64,000 nucleotides of DNA from Oscillospiraceae bacterium (GCA_015068445.1 SVKN01000002.1:23160-87159), one strand, 5' to 3'. Numbered from the stretch's first letter, positions 1 through 7,836 are shown. Numbers and translations are program-made. Notes: generated by a model from the sequence alone, not told the origin.

Positions 1-917
1 AGGAAGGACGTGGCCTCCTGAATGGAAGCTGCCGCATCCGCGATGCCGGATTTGACGCCGAAATCTTCCTCATCAAGGCCCATATTCTCCGCGTAGCCCG
101 CCTCGGCGTTGCCGAACAGCGCCCATTCGAGGCCGTCGGGATTGGAGCTGGCCAGCAGGGACAGCCCGCCGCCCACGACGACGGCCAGCGCGGCAAGGAT
201 GGCGACAGTTGTTTTCAGCGTACGCTTGCCGTCGTGATGCTCCATATCCTCCACCTCGCGCAGCAGCTCGGGGCGGGACTCATAGACAAACACCAGCACG
301 GCGGCAGTGATCAGGCCCTCCACGAGGCCGATGGCCAGATGGATCGGCTGCATCAGCGCCATAAACGCGCCGAAGGGCAGCTCCGTGATGCCGGAAAGGC
401 TCGTCTCCAGCACGACGGAGAACGCGCCCAGCTGCAGCGTGACAACACAGCCGATGATCGACGCCAGGATGATCCGGGCGCGTATGGTCTTCCGCTGCTC
501 CATGCCGGAAAACAGGTTGCTGTGAAGGATGGGCCGCCATATGAGGTAATACCCCACAAAGCAGCCGTAAAACGCCATGTTCCAGACGTTCGCGCCCAAC
601 GCCATCAGCCCACCGTCGGCAAAGAACAGGCACTGGATCGCAAGGATCGTGATCATGCTCAGGAACCCGGCTTGCGGGCCCAGAAGGGCGGACAGCATCA
701 TGCCGCCGCACAGATGGCCGGAGGAGCCGGTGCCGGGGATCGTGTAGTTGATCATCTGTCCGGCGAAGACGAGAGCGCTGGTGACCGCCATGACGGGCAG
801 GCGTTTGACATCGTCGTCCATTTTCAGCTGCTTGAGGGAAACGGCCGCGGCTGCGCCGGAGGCCGCATACATCGTGACTGCCACCGCAGGTGACAGCAAG
901 GCATCTGCCATATGCAT
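1..917 (-). CDS. cbiM: Cobalt/nickel ECF transporter component CbiM with C-terminal PDGLE domain (partial)
   Basis: Integral membrane substrate-capture subunit of an energy-coupling-factor importer for Co2+ or Ni2+. The start is MHMADALLSPAV, which carries the N-terminal Met-His metal ligand of CbiM/NikM. Hydrophobic helices follow, with the conserved GTGSSGHL and the asparagine stretch NVWNMAFY. Near the window edge the protein continues into a CbiN-like PDGLE segment (NPDGLEWALFG), so it is a fused CbiM-PDGLE form. The last residues lie outside the window. The start at 917 is preceded by AAAGGAG. The gene is read from its own promoter and through an attenuator-like leader. Substrate (Co versus Ni) cannot be decided here. 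Confidence 0.9.
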   Translation of the reverse strand, partial: MHMADALLSPAVAVTMYAASGAAAAVSLKQLKMDDDVKRLPVMAVTSALVFAGQMINYTIPGTGSSGHLCGGMMLSALLGPQAGFLSMITILAIQCLFFADGGLMALGANVWNMAFYGCFVGYYLIWRPILHSNLFSGMEQRKTIRARIILASIIGCVVTLQLGAFSVVLETSLSGITELPFGAFMALMQPIHLAIGLVEGLITAAVLVFVYESRPELLREVEDMEHHDGKRTLKTTVAILAALAVVVGGGLSLLASSNPDGLEWALFGNAEAGYAENMGLDEEDFGVKSGIADAAASIQEATSF

Positions 918-942
918 AGGATTGCTCTCCTTTTCCGTGCGC

Positions 943-1028
943 AAAAAAGGCGCGCGTCTCTCTTCGGAGAAAACGCGCGCCTTCATAGCACACAATAAAA
1001 ATAGAATCGTTCAAGGCGCTTCGGCGCC
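943..1028 (-). promoter_or_regulatory. Attenuator-like leader of cbiM (terminator plus mutually exclusive hairpin)
   Basis: Between the cbiM promoter and its RBS the transcript can form a small hairpin (1015-1028, GGCGC-GCGCC) and then a perfect 11-bp terminator stem (arms 947-957 and 973-983) followed by six U. The 3' part of the first hairpin (GCGCCTT, 1013-1019) is also complementary to the first arm of the terminator (AAGGCGC, 977-983). An antiterminator pairing is therefore possible. The leader is too short for a cobalamin riboswitch, and I do not recognise a known metal riboswitch in it. That it senses a metal is inference. Confidence 0.6.
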
Positions 1029-1052
1029 GATGCAGCTTCAGCTTGCGGTGGT

Positions 1053-1081
1053 ATTATAGCTTTTTTGCGTCACTTTGTCAA
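1053..1081 (-). promoter_or_regulatory. Sigma-A promoter of cbiM
   Basis: TTGACA (1076-1081) and TATAAT (1053-1058), both consensus hexamers, are separated by exactly 17 bp. The promoter sits just after the stop of the upstream lipoprotein gene and drives the cbiM leader. Confidence 0.85.
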
Positions 1082-1085
1082 TACG

Positions 1086-1619
1086 TCAGCCCCTTGCGAT
1101 CGTGGCGTCGACGAGGTGGCAGTAGAGGGTGCCGAGCTCCTCGTAGGTCTCGAAGGTGCCGGTGACGACGACCTCGGTGTCGTCCTTCGGGTAGAGGGAA
1201 TCGTCCGCGAGGACGTATTCCAGGCCCTGGGAGCAGCAGGCGGTGGCATCCTGGATGATGACGGCGTAGTAGGTCTGCTTCGTCTCGTCCACGTAGACGG
1301 AGTAGCAGGGGCCGCCCATGCGCACGGTCTTGCCCACATAGTCCTCGGGGCTGACCATGATGTTGTTGACCTCGGCGTAGACCATGTTGGCGTTCATCTG
1401 CGTCAGGTCGAGGTCCACGTCATCGTCTGCGGACGCTTCGGGGAGCTGGTCGGCGGTCAGGCCGGTCTTTTCCTCCGGCTTCGCGTTTTCGGCGTTCAGC
1501 ACGTCGGCGACGGTGGGCGTATTGGTACTGCTGGCCTTGGATGCGGCCGTTTCTCCGCTGCCGCAGGCGGTGAGCATAAGCACACAGAGGGTCAGCGCGA
1601 GGATGATGGTTCTTTTCAT
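1086..1619 (-). CDS. Lipoprotein of unknown function, last gene of the zinc-uptake operon
   Basis: A 177-residue protein with a lipoprotein signal peptide (lipobox LTAC, Cys near residue 19), so it should be anchored on the outer face of the membrane. A low-complexity Ala/Ser/Asp linker is followed by a compact domain from about residue 80 (VYAEVNNIMVSPEDYVGKTV) containing a CC pair. The fold looks like a small beta-barrel (OB-like), but I do not recognise a named family. The start overlaps the end of znuB by 4 bases (ATGA) behind AGGAGGT. It is therefore translated with the transporter and probably assists metal handling; that role is inferred from position only. Confidence 0.75.
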   Translation of the reverse strand: MKRTIILALTLCVLMLTACGSGETAASKASSTNTPTVADVLNAENAKPEEKTGLTADQLPEASADDDVDLDLTQMNANMVYAEVNNIMVSPEDYVGKTVRMGGPCYSVYVDETKQTYYAVIIQDATACCSQGLEYVLADDSLYPKDDTEVVVTGTFETYEELGTLYCHLVDATIARG

Positions 1620-2464
1620 CGGATGAAACCTCCTGTTTTCAATTTATCCCAGAGGGCGAACAGCCCGAAGGCGGCGAGATCGACGGCCACGATGGTGGAG
1701 CCCACGGGCGTCGAGGTGACGATGGAGATCAGCAGCCCCAGCAGGGCGCAGATCACGGACAGAACGGCGGAGCAGATCGTCACGGAGCGGAAGCTCCGGA
1801 ACACCCGCATGGCCGACAGCGCCGGGAAGATGACGAGGGCCGAGATCAGCAGCGACCCCACGAGATTCATGGCCAGCACGATGATGACCGCCGTCATCAG
1901 CGCGAGGATCATATTGTACGTCCCGGCGCTGACGCCGGTGGCGGAGGCGAAGTTCTCGTCAAACGTGACGGCGAACAGCTTGTTGTAAAGCAGCACGAAG
2001 GCGGCCAGCACCAGCGCGGACAAGACGATGCACAGATACACCTCCCCCTTCGTCAGCGTCAGGATCGACGTGGAGCCGAAAAGCGTGGTGCACACGTCGC
2101 CCGAGAGGTTGCCGCCGGGGGTGAAGATGTTCATCAGCAGGTAGCCGATGGCCAGCGCGCCCACGGACAGCATGGCCACGGCGGCGTCGCCGCTGAGCTT
2201 CGCCTTCTGCCCCGTGCGCAGCAGCAGCACGGCGCAGACCATGGTGATCAGCAGCGTCAGCGGCATTTCGTTGGTCATTTTCATCACGGACGCCACGGCC
2301 ATGGCGCCGAAGGCCACGTGGGACAGGCCGTCGCCGATGAAGGAGAAGCGCTTGAGCACCAGCGACACGCCCAGCAGCGACGAGCACAGAGCGATCAGCA
2401 CACCGACGATCAGCGCGTAGCGCACAAAGGGGAAGCCGAGGTAATAGATCAGTCTGTCGATCAC
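1616..2464 (-). CDS. znuB: Zinc/manganese ABC transporter permease
   Basis: A 282-residue polytopic permease of the ABC-3 family (ZnuB/MntB/TroC). The long hydrophobic segments and typical motifs are present, for example GVSLVLKRFSFIGDGLSHVAFG near the N-terminus and MNLVGSLLISALVIFPAL in the second half. It forms the channel of the importer with the ATPase and binding protein encoded directly upstream. Its start overlaps the stop of the ATPase gene by 4 bases, and its end overlaps the lipoprotein start. Zinc is favoured over manganese because of the His-rich binding protein, but both remain possible. Confidence 0.92.
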   Translation of the reverse strand: MIDRLIYYLGFPFVRYALIVGVLIALCSSLLGVSLVLKRFSFIGDGLSHVAFGAMAVASVMKMTNEMPLTLLITMVCAVLLLRTGQKAKLSGDAAVAMLSVGALAIGYLLMNIFTPGGNLSGDVCTTLFGSTSILTLTKGEVYLCIVLSALVLAAFVLLYNKLFAVTFDENFASATGVSAGTYNMILALMTAVIIVLAMNLVGSLLISALVIFPALSAMRVFRSFRSVTICSAVLSVICALLGLLISIVTSTPVGSTIVAVDLAAFGLFALWDKLKTGGFIR

Positions 2465-3177
2465 GCCTGTTCCCCTCCCCTCTCCTCGCTGAGGAACAGC
2501 CGGCCCACGGCGCTTTTGACGTACTCGTCCCGGGGGCCGAAAAAGACGCTGTGGCCGATGTGCAGGATGTGGCTGGCCCGGCGCAGAGCGACGGCGATAT
2601 CGTGGGAGATCATGATGATCGTGATGCCCTCCTTCTTGTTGAGGTCATCGATGAGGCGGTACATCTCCTCGGTGACGACGGGATCGAGACCGGACACCGG
2701 CTCGTCCAGCAGCAGGAGCTTCTGGGTGGCGCACAGCGCCCGGGCCAGCAGGACCCGCTGCTGCTGGCCGCCCGAAAGCTCCCGGTAGCAGCGGTCCTCC
2801 ATGCCCTTGAGGCCCATCTTCTCGATGTTGCGGGCGGCCAGCGCCTTTTCCTCTTTATTGTAAAAGGGGCGGAAGCCACAGCGACCCTGACAGCCGGACA
2901 GGACGATCTCGCGGATCGAAGCGGGGAAATCCCGCTGGACAAGCGTCTGCTGGGGCAGGTAGCCGATCTCCCGCTGGGTGAGGCCGTCACCGGTCGTGAT
3001 GCTGCCGCCCATGGGCGCGCGAAGGCCGAGGATCGTCTTCATCAGCGTGCTTTTGCCGGAGCCGTTTTCGCCGACGATGCACAGATAGTCCCCGGGGTCC
3101 ACCTGAAAATTGAGACCCCGGAGGATGGTCTCGCCGTCATAGCCCAAGGCGAGATCACAACAGGTGATATAGGCCAT
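2461..3177 (-). CDS. znuC: Zinc/manganese ABC transporter ATP-binding protein
   Basis: A 238-residue ABC ATPase. It has Walker A GENGSGKST (about residues 36-44), Q-loop region YLPQQ, signature LSGGQQQR, Walker B LLLLDEP and the switch His in MISHD. It powers the ZnuB-like permease and lies 11 bp after the binding-protein gene. Length and motif order are normal for the ZnuC/MntA group. Confidence 0.93.
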   Translation of the reverse strand: MAYITCCDLALGYDGETILRGLNFQVDPGDYLCIVGENGSGKSTLMKTILGLRAPMGGSITTGDGLTQREIGYLPQQTLVQRDFPASIREIVLSGCQGRCGFRPFYNKEEKALAARNIEKMGLKGMEDRCYRELSGGQQQRVLLARALCATQKLLLLDEPVSGLDPVVTEEMYRLIDDLNKKEGITIIMISHDIAVALRRASHILHIGHSVFFGPRDEYVKSAVGRLFLSEERGGEQA

Positions 3178-3188
3178 ACCGTTTCTCC

Positions 3189-4193
3189 TTACTTGAGCGC
3201 GTCTTTCAGCACGCGCAGGTTGTTTTCCATCACGGACAGATAGTCATCGTCGAGGCTGGTGGTGGACTGCATGGAGTCGAGCTCCAGCACCGCGGCGGTC
3301 TTGTCCGCCGTGTTTTCCACCACGGTCTGCGCCAGCTTGCCGTCACCGCCCTCCAGCTTCATGACGCAGCCGAGGCCCAGCGCGTCCACCTTGTTCGCCA
3401 GGAAGATGACGGTCTCAAAGGACGCCTCGCTCTCGGCGGAGCAGCCGACGAAGGCGGCGTAGTAATCGAGGCCGTAGTCGCCCGCGAGATAGAGGAACGG
3501 GAACCGGTCACCGAAGACGAGGGTGTCCTTCGTCCCGGCGGCCACGGCCGCGGCGTAGCGCCGATCCAGATCCGCCAGCTTTTCATCGTAGGCGGCGGCG
3601 TTTTTATTGTAGGTCTCCGCATGGTCGGGGTCGAGCTCGCAGAGCTCGTCCGCGATGGCGGCGACGAAGGTCCGGGCGTTCTTCAGCGACAGCCAGACGT
3701 GCTCGTCATACTCGTGCTCATGCTCTTCTTCGTCATGGTCCTCGTCATGGTCCTCGTCATCGTGATGGTGGTCCTCCGGCTCCATGCCCTCCTTGATCTC
3801 TTCCTCCCGGGCGTCGTCGCCCAGCAGGGCCAGCATATCAAGGGTGGCCATGTCCTTATTCTCAGCGGTCTTGAGGGCGTCCTCCACCCATTCGTCAGAT
3901 TCGCCGCCCACGTAGAGGAACAGGTCTGCGCCGCCGACCTTGACGAGGTCGTCCACCGTAGGCTGGTAGCTGTGCAGATCGACGCCCTTGTCCAGAAGCA
4001 GCGTCAGTTCCACGTCGCCTGCCCGGTCGCCCAGCACCTGCCGGGTCCAGTCGTACAGCGGGAACGTGGTGGCGACGACCGAGAGCTTTGCGTCCGGCTG
4101 TGTATCGGACGCTGTGTTCCGGCCGCCGCAAGCGGTCAGCGTAAGGACCAGGGCGAGAGATAACGCCAGGGCCAGGATGTATTTTGTTTTCAT
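3189..4193 (-). CDS. znuA: Zinc-binding lipoprotein of the ABC importer (ZnuA-like)
   Basis: Solute-binding protein of the cluster 9 (ZnuA/TroA) family, about 334 residues. The start at 4193 (MKTKYILAL) is chosen because AAGGAG lies 8 bases upstream and a signal peptide with lipobox LTAC follows at once; longer upstream starts have no RBS. A His/Asp/Glu-rich loop (about residues 155-180, several HDED repeats) precedes DEHVWLS. This arrangement is typical of zinc-specific members, where the loop is thought to collect Zn2+. The gene follows a structured 65-nt element (4236-4300) and heads the ABC genes. Confidence 0.93.
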   Translation of the reverse strand: MKTKYILALALSLALVLTLTACGGRNTASDTQPDAKLSVVATTFPLYDWTRQVLGDRAGDVELTLLLDKGVDLHSYQPTVDDLVKVGGADLFLYVGGESDEWVEDALKTAENKDMATLDMLALLGDDAREEEIKEGMEPEDHHHDDEDHDEDHDEEEHEHEYDEHVWLSLKNARTFVAAIADELCELDPDHAETYNKNAAAYDEKLADLDRRYAAAVAAGTKDTLVFGDRFPFLYLAGDYGLDYYAAFVGCSAESEASFETVIFLANKVDALGLGCVMKLEGGDGKLAQTVVENTADKTAAVLELDSMQSTTSLDDDYLSVMENNLRVLKDALK

Positions 4194-4235
4194 TGTTTTT
4201 ACTCCTTTGTTTGTCAAGCTAACAGAATTGGGCAT

Positions 4236-4300
4236 AAAAAGATACAAGGGACGGCAAATGCCAAGCGGCCTGCCGGTGCGGCAGACCTGTCCCTTGTATC
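4236..4300 (-). promoter_or_regulatory. Structured three-way-junction element with U-tract, upstream of znuA
   Basis: A perfect 12-bp inverted repeat (4241-4252 and 4289-4300) closes two inner hairpins: CTGCCG-gtg-CGGCAG (4270-4284) and a short GGC-GCC one (4253-4262). On the transcribed strand the outer stem is followed by five U (4240-4236). It can therefore work as a terminator/attenuator between the small membrane protein gene and znuA, or be a small inserted repeat. I do not recognise the family. Confidence 0.6.
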
Positions 4301-4309
4301 AGAAATGCG

Positions 4310-4606
4310 TCAATTCGAGAGCTTGACCCTCAGCGTCACCGGGGTGCAGCGTTCGGCGGCGGGCGCGGAAATACGCCCGTCACGCGCGGCGGCCGCGTTC
4401 ATGCTCAGCGCGACGGCCGTCATACAGACGATGACCGTCAGCCCTCTGAGCGCGGCGGCGCACAGCGCCAGCACCCGGCAGGTGAAGCAGTCCTCACCCG
4501 TGCAGTCATGGTCGGCGTTATGGACGATAAAGCACGCCGAGCCAAGCAGGGCGAGGACCAGCGCGGCGGCTGTGAGCGCCGTCAGCAGACGTGTTTTGTT
4601 GTTCAC
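4310..4606 (-). CDS. Small membrane protein upstream of zinc transporter genes
   Basis: A 98-residue protein with two hydrophobic segments (about residues 6-28 and 44-70) joined by a Cys/His-rich stretch HNADHDCTGEDCFTC. The GTG start at 4606 is chosen because GGGAGGG lies 7 bases upstream; the upstream ATG has no RBS. Metal-ligand-like residues and its place as first gene of the zinc-uptake operon suggest a role in zinc handling or sensing. I know no characterised homologue, so this is inference. Confidence 0.7.
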   Translation of the reverse strand: MNNKTRLLTALTAAALVLALLGSACFIVHNADHDCTGEDCFTCRVLALCAAALRGLTVIVCMTAVALSMNAAAARDGRISAPAAERCTPVTLRVKLSN

Positions 4607-4640
4607 GTTCGGTCCCTCCCTTCGGGTTCGTTTATGATTC

Positions 4641-4672
4641 CGCATGATACCACATTCATGCGAAAAAGTCAA
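4641..4672 (-). promoter_or_regulatory. Promoter of the zinc operon with overlapping palindrome
   Basis: TTGACT (4667-4672) and TATCAT (4644-4649) with a 17-bp spacer. A 7-8-7 inverted repeat, CGCATGA...TCATGCG (4641-4662), covers the -10 box and most of the spacer. This is a natural position for a repressor. A zinc-dependent Fur-family repressor (Zur) would fit the genes, but the half-site is not the classical Fur/Zur sequence. Confidence 0.75.
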
Positions 4673-4676
4673 ATCG

Positions 4677-5495
4677 TCACTGCGGAACGGCCCAGTGATC
4701 CGGCGCGCTGCGGGCGGCCGGGCACAGGGGCGCGGACGCGCCGTCCAGCAGGAAGAGCTTCGCCTCCGTGTACGTCAGCCCGTCGGGGAGCCAGAGGCTG
4801 AGCCACTGCTCGCCGGCCGCCGTCACCTCTTCCTCATGGGTGTAAACGAGCCTGCCGCCGTTGTAAAAAGCGAACAGCGCCCTGATCGTACCGCTCTCGT
4901 TGTCGAGCTTTGCGTTGATGCTGCCGTTATAGTACCCGCGGCCCATGTCGGCGACATGGGTGCGCCGGAGGCCGTCGGAGAAATACGGGGCCAGGTGACT
5001 TGTGATCGTCTCGCCGTCGCGGACGTTGTCGAAGGTGTCCACCACCACGCCATCCCTGACGAGGGCGCAGATGCCGAAGCTCCGGGCGTCGCGGTAAGCG
5101 TCCGCCAGCAGCCAGTTGGCTCCCCTGCCCCAGCAGAAGGTCAGATGGCCCTCGGGGTCGCAGTATTCGGCGAACTGGCGGGTCGGCTCCTCGCCATAGT
5201 TGTTGGCGTCCAGGAGCAGGACCTCGACGCCCGGGTCGTTGAGCCAGTAGATGTCGGCCAGCGCCTGGGCGCACCGCATCGACAGTCCGCAGACGGGTGT
5301 GCCGTCGGGGTACATCTGGGTCTTGACGAAGACGAGCAACAGGAGCTTGTTCCGATAATCGTCCTGCGTGACCGTCCCGCCGTCCAGGGTGTTCACCGTG
5401 AACCGCAGCCGGTCACCCACACTGGCCGAGGCCGCCAAAGACAGCGGCGCCAGCATCAGGCAGAGCGACATAAGCAGACTCAGGCACTTTTTCAT
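4677..5495 (-). CDS. Secreted protein with thioredoxin-like (redoxin) fold
   Basis: A 272-residue protein with a signal peptide (MKKCLSLLMSLCLML...AASA) and an early redoxin-like stretch (GDRLRFTVNTLDGGTVTQDDYRNK, then a hydrophobic strand LLLLVFV). The usual CxxC is missing; PVCGLSMRC holds two Cys separated by five residues. The C-terminal part (about 190-272) looks like a separate beta domain. The start overlaps the upstream lipoprotein gene by 4 bases, so the two are co-translated. A redox activity is not proven by sequence. Confidence 0.65.
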   Translation of the reverse strand: MKKCLSLLMSLCLMLAPLSLAASASVGDRLRFTVNTLDGGTVTQDDYRNKLLLLVFVKTQMYPDGTPVCGLSMRCAQALADIYWLNDPGVEVLLLDANNYGEEPTRQFAEYCDPEGHLTFCWGRGANWLLADAYRDARSFGICALVRDGVVVDTFDNVRDGETITSHLAPYFSDGLRRTHVADMGRGYYNGSINAKLDNESGTIRALFAFYNGGRLVYTHEEEVTAAGEQWLSLWLPDGLTYTEAKLFLLDGASAPLCPAARSAPDHWAVPQ

Positions 5496-6598
5496 CCTTC
5501 TTCACACTCCATCATTTTGATCTCGCTTCCGTCCATATACCAGGCCGCGCCGTCGACGAAGACGGTCTCGGCGGGGAGGATGTCGCGCTTCTCCTGCTCC
5601 GGGTCGCTCATGCGCAATGCGCAGATCCCGCCGCCGGGACGGCGCAGGTAGACGGTGTCGCCCCAGACGTAGACAAGGCGGTCGTCGCCGAGGTTTTCAA
5701 AAACCATCAGCTGGCGCACCTCGCCGGAGCTGTCGGCCGCGGAAAGGGAAAACTGGTTGTCCAGCACGCGGCTGCGCTCCTGCCGGGAGGCGACGAACAC
5801 CTTGTCCCCCACGCGCACGGCGGCGCCGTAGGCGCCCAGCGAGACGCTGCCGCCGCTTTTGAGATCGACGCGGCGCAGGGTGTTGCCGCCGTCGTTTTCA
5901 CTGTAATAGCAATACCGGTCCGTGACAAGGACGATGGCGTCCGGCAGGCTCGCCAGCTCGCTGCGCTCGGAGCCAAAGAGCATCTGACGGTAGAGCTTGC
6001 CGTCCTCGGCGGAGATAAAATAGACCCAGCCGCTGCGGATGGCAAAGCTCCCGGCCACCTCCCCGGGCAGGATGACGACGGCCCCGCCGCCGTCCTTGTC
6101 CATGCACCACAGCTCGCCCTTGGGGCGGTAGGACTCGGGGTCGGTCTGCTTGATATAATAGAGCTTGCGCTGGTCGATGCGCATGAACTTCGTCACGTCC
6201 TCCGCCAGGCGCACTGTCTCGCCGCTTGCGGGATCGGTGCGGTAAATGCCGTCGTCAGAGGCGTAGTAGACGTAATCGCCGTCAAAGAAGATGCGCTCCG
6301 CGCCGTAGAAGGGCACGGCGGCAGTCTCTCCTGTTTCCAGGTCGGACACCACCAGATGCGCGCCGTCCGAGGCGATGACATCGTCGCCCAGCTTGACGAG
6401 CCGGCCACCGGTCTCCATGGCCAGACGCACCTCGTCGGCGTCGTAGACGGGGATGGGCTCCGGCTCCTCCTCGGCCGGAAGCACGGGGGCGGGAGCCGGC
6501 TCCTCCGCCACGGTCTCCGCCGGCGCGGCAGGCGCTTCCCCGGCGCCGCAGGCGCTCAGCGCCAGCAGCAGAAGCAGCGGGATGATCCATCTTTTCAC
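5492..6598 (-). CDS. Lipoprotein with beta-propeller-like repeats (DUF5050-type)
   Basis: A 368-residue lipoprotein (lipobox LSAC). A Pro/Glu/Ala-rich linker (about 20-50) probably spans the wall. Repeated blade-like motifs follow: YVYYASDDGIYRTD, KLYYIKQTD, WVYFISAEDGKLYRQ, YCYYSENDGGNTLRRVD. These match the DUF5050/prolow-density-like YWTD-type propellers found on clostridial surface proteins. Ligand unknown. It is the first gene of a pair with the redoxin-like protein. Confidence 0.7.
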   Translation of the reverse strand: MKRWIIPLLLLLALSACGAGEAPAAPAETVAEEPAPAPVLPAEEEPEPIPVYDADEVRLAMETGGRLVKLGDDVIASDGAHLVVSDLETGETAAVPFYGAERIFFDGDYVYYASDDGIYRTDPASGETVRLAEDVTKFMRIDQRKLYYIKQTDPESYRPKGELWCMDKDGGGAVVILPGEVAGSFAIRSGWVYFISAEDGKLYRQMLFGSERSELASLPDAIVLVTDRYCYYSENDGGNTLRRVDLKSGGSVSLGAYGAAVRVGDKVFVASRQERSRVLDNQFSLSAADSSGEVRQLMVFENLGDDRLVYVWGDTVYLRRPGGGICALRMSDPEQEKRDILPAETVFVDGAAWYMDGSEIKMMECEEG

Positions 6599-6631
6599 GG
6601 CGAAAACCCCCTTTCTCTGCGGTTTTTACAC

Positions 6632-6660
6632 TTTACAAAACCGACCGGTTGATATAGGAT
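6632..6660 (+). promoter_or_regulatory. Promoter of the phosphoribosyltransferase gene
   Basis: TTTACA (6632-6637) and TAGGAT (6655-6660) with a 17-bp spacer, about 50 bases before the start codon. Confidence 0.55.
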
Positions 6661-6708
6661 AGTAAATGGAATAACAGGCGGACTGCGTCCGCGGAAAGGT
6701 GCAAAGCA

Positions 6709-7260
6709 ATGGAATACAAAATGAAGATCGCGGGTCTTGAGCGCGCGCTGCCGCTGTGTCCCATCTCCGATGAGCTGCAGATCGGCGCCTTCGTCATTTT
6801 CGGCGACGTGGAGCTGACCGTGGCCTGCGCCCGTGAGCTGCTCAAAAAGGCCCCCGATTACGATTATCTGATCACCGCCGAGTCCAAGGGCATCCCCCTG
6901 GTCTATGAGATGGCCCGCCAGCACAAGGACAGCTTCTGGTTCCTTGCCCGCAAGTCGGCCAAGCTGTACATGAAGGACGTGCTGAGCGTGGAGGTCAAGT
7001 CCATCACCACGGCCGCGAAGCAGGTGCTGTATCTGGACGGCGAGCACGCCGCCATGATGAAGGGCAAGCGCATCCTGATCATCGACGACGTCATCTCCAC
7101 CGGCGAGTCCCTGCACGCCATCGAGACGCTGGTCGAGAAGGCCGGCGGCATCGTATGCGGCAAGATGACCATCCTGGCCGAGGGCGACGCCCAGCAGCGC
7201 GGCGACATCATTTATCTGGAGAAGCTGCCCCTGTTCAACAAGGACGGTCAGCCCCTCTAA
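6709..7260 (+). CDS. Adenine phosphoribosyltransferase-like purine PRTase
   Basis: A 183-residue type I phosphoribosyltransferase. The PRPP-binding motif ILIIDDVISTGES is at residues 122-134, and the APRT-like EVKSIT and KSAKLYMKD segments precede it. It should join a purine base to PRPP for salvage. Adenine is the likely base by overall resemblance to Apt, but xanthine or a regulatory (PurR-like) role cannot be excluded because the hood is divergent. Its stop overlaps the end of the convergent gene by a few bases. Confidence 0.8.
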   Translation: MEYKMKIAGLERALPLCPISDELQIGAFVIFGDVELTVACARELLKKAPDYDYLITAESKGIPLVYEMARQHKDSFWFLARKSAKLYMKDVLSVEVKSITTAAKQVLYLDGEHAAMMKGKRILIIDDVISTGESLHAIETLVEKAGGIVCGKMTILAEGDAQQRGDIIYLEKLPLFNKDGQPL

Positions 7261-7697
7261 TCGCGGCGCTCCCGCATCTGCCGATAGGCGCGGGCCGTGG
7301 CGAACGCGGCCAGCGCCTGCATGGCGACATAGCACCCCAGCGTCAGCATCAGCACCGCCGCCGGGGCCTCCAGCGCCGCGGACACCAGCAGCAGAACGCC
7401 CAGCATCACGCCCATCAGGTCGAAGGCGAAGGCCTTCCCCGCATTGGCCGCGTGCTTCGAGTCGTCCGTCTGGCGGGAGATGGCGCTGACGCTGCCAAAG
7501 TTCGGGTCCTTCGTCTTGACGATCTCACGGACGTTGAAGAACGTGAAGAACGCGGTGACGAACAGCCCGCCGTAAACGAATATATTCTTCAGGAACAGCG
7601 CCGACGGGTCGTCAAAGGTCAGAATGCCCACCGTGAAGATGAGCAGACCCATGATGATGCCCGAAATGTTCGCCATCACCTTATTGAGATGTTCCAT
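7257..7697 (-). CDS. Four-helix membrane protein of unknown function
   Basis: A 146-residue protein with about four hydrophobic segments (IIMGLLIFTVGIL, FVYGGLFVTAFFTF, LMGVMLGVLLLVSAAL, AVLMLTLGCYVAMQAL). Start at 7697 (MEHLNKVMAN) chosen because GGAGG lies just upstream; the upstream in-frame extension has neither RBS nor hydrophobic character and covers the promoter. No family recognised. Confidence 0.65.
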   Translation of the reverse strand: MEHLNKVMANISGIIMGLLIFTVGILTFDDPSALFLKNIFVYGGLFVTAFFTFFNVREIVKTKDPNFGSVSAISRQTDDSKHAANAGKAFAFDLMGVMLGVLLLVSAALEAPAAVLMLTLGCYVAMQALAAFATARAYRQMRERRD

Positions 7698-7728
7698 GAT
7701 CTCTACCTCCGGAGCTTGATACAGGGGT

Positions 7729-7757
7729 ATTGTACCACAGAACGTCCCGGCGTTCAA
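7729..7757 (-). promoter_or_regulatory. Promoter of the four-helix membrane protein gene
   Basis: TTGAAC (7752-7757) and TACAAT (7729-7734), 17-bp spacer, about 30 bases upstream of the start codon at 7697. Confidence 0.75.
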
Positions 7758-7798
7758 TCGCGGCAGATGTAAACATTCTCGGTCGGAGCGCTCCCCTC

Positions 7799-7836
7799 TT
7801 GACAAATCGATTTGATTGGATTATAATTTAATTGTA
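7799..7836 (+). promoter_or_regulatory. Promoter and OhrR-type operator of the peroxidase operon
   Basis: TTGACA (7799-7804) and TATAAT (7822-7827) with a 17-bp spacer. The -10 box forms the left half of TATAATTTAATTGTA (7822-7836), a near-perfect palindrome. It closely resembles the OhrR operator known from Bacillus subtilis (TACAATT-AATTGTA type). A second inverted repeat, TCAAT-cta-ATTGA, lies just downstream. The last gene of this operon encodes an OhrR, so autoregulation is likely. Confidence 0.8.

Noticed and set aside
280..1014. Long minus-strand open frame of 244 residues over the cbiM region
   Set aside because: It is out of frame with the clear CbiM-PDGLE reading, has arginine- and histidine-rich shadow composition, and runs through the terminator hairpin and into the leader.
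917..1081. Cobalamin riboswitch before cbiM
   Set aside because: The leader is about 130 bases and lacks the B12-box; too short for that riboswitch class.
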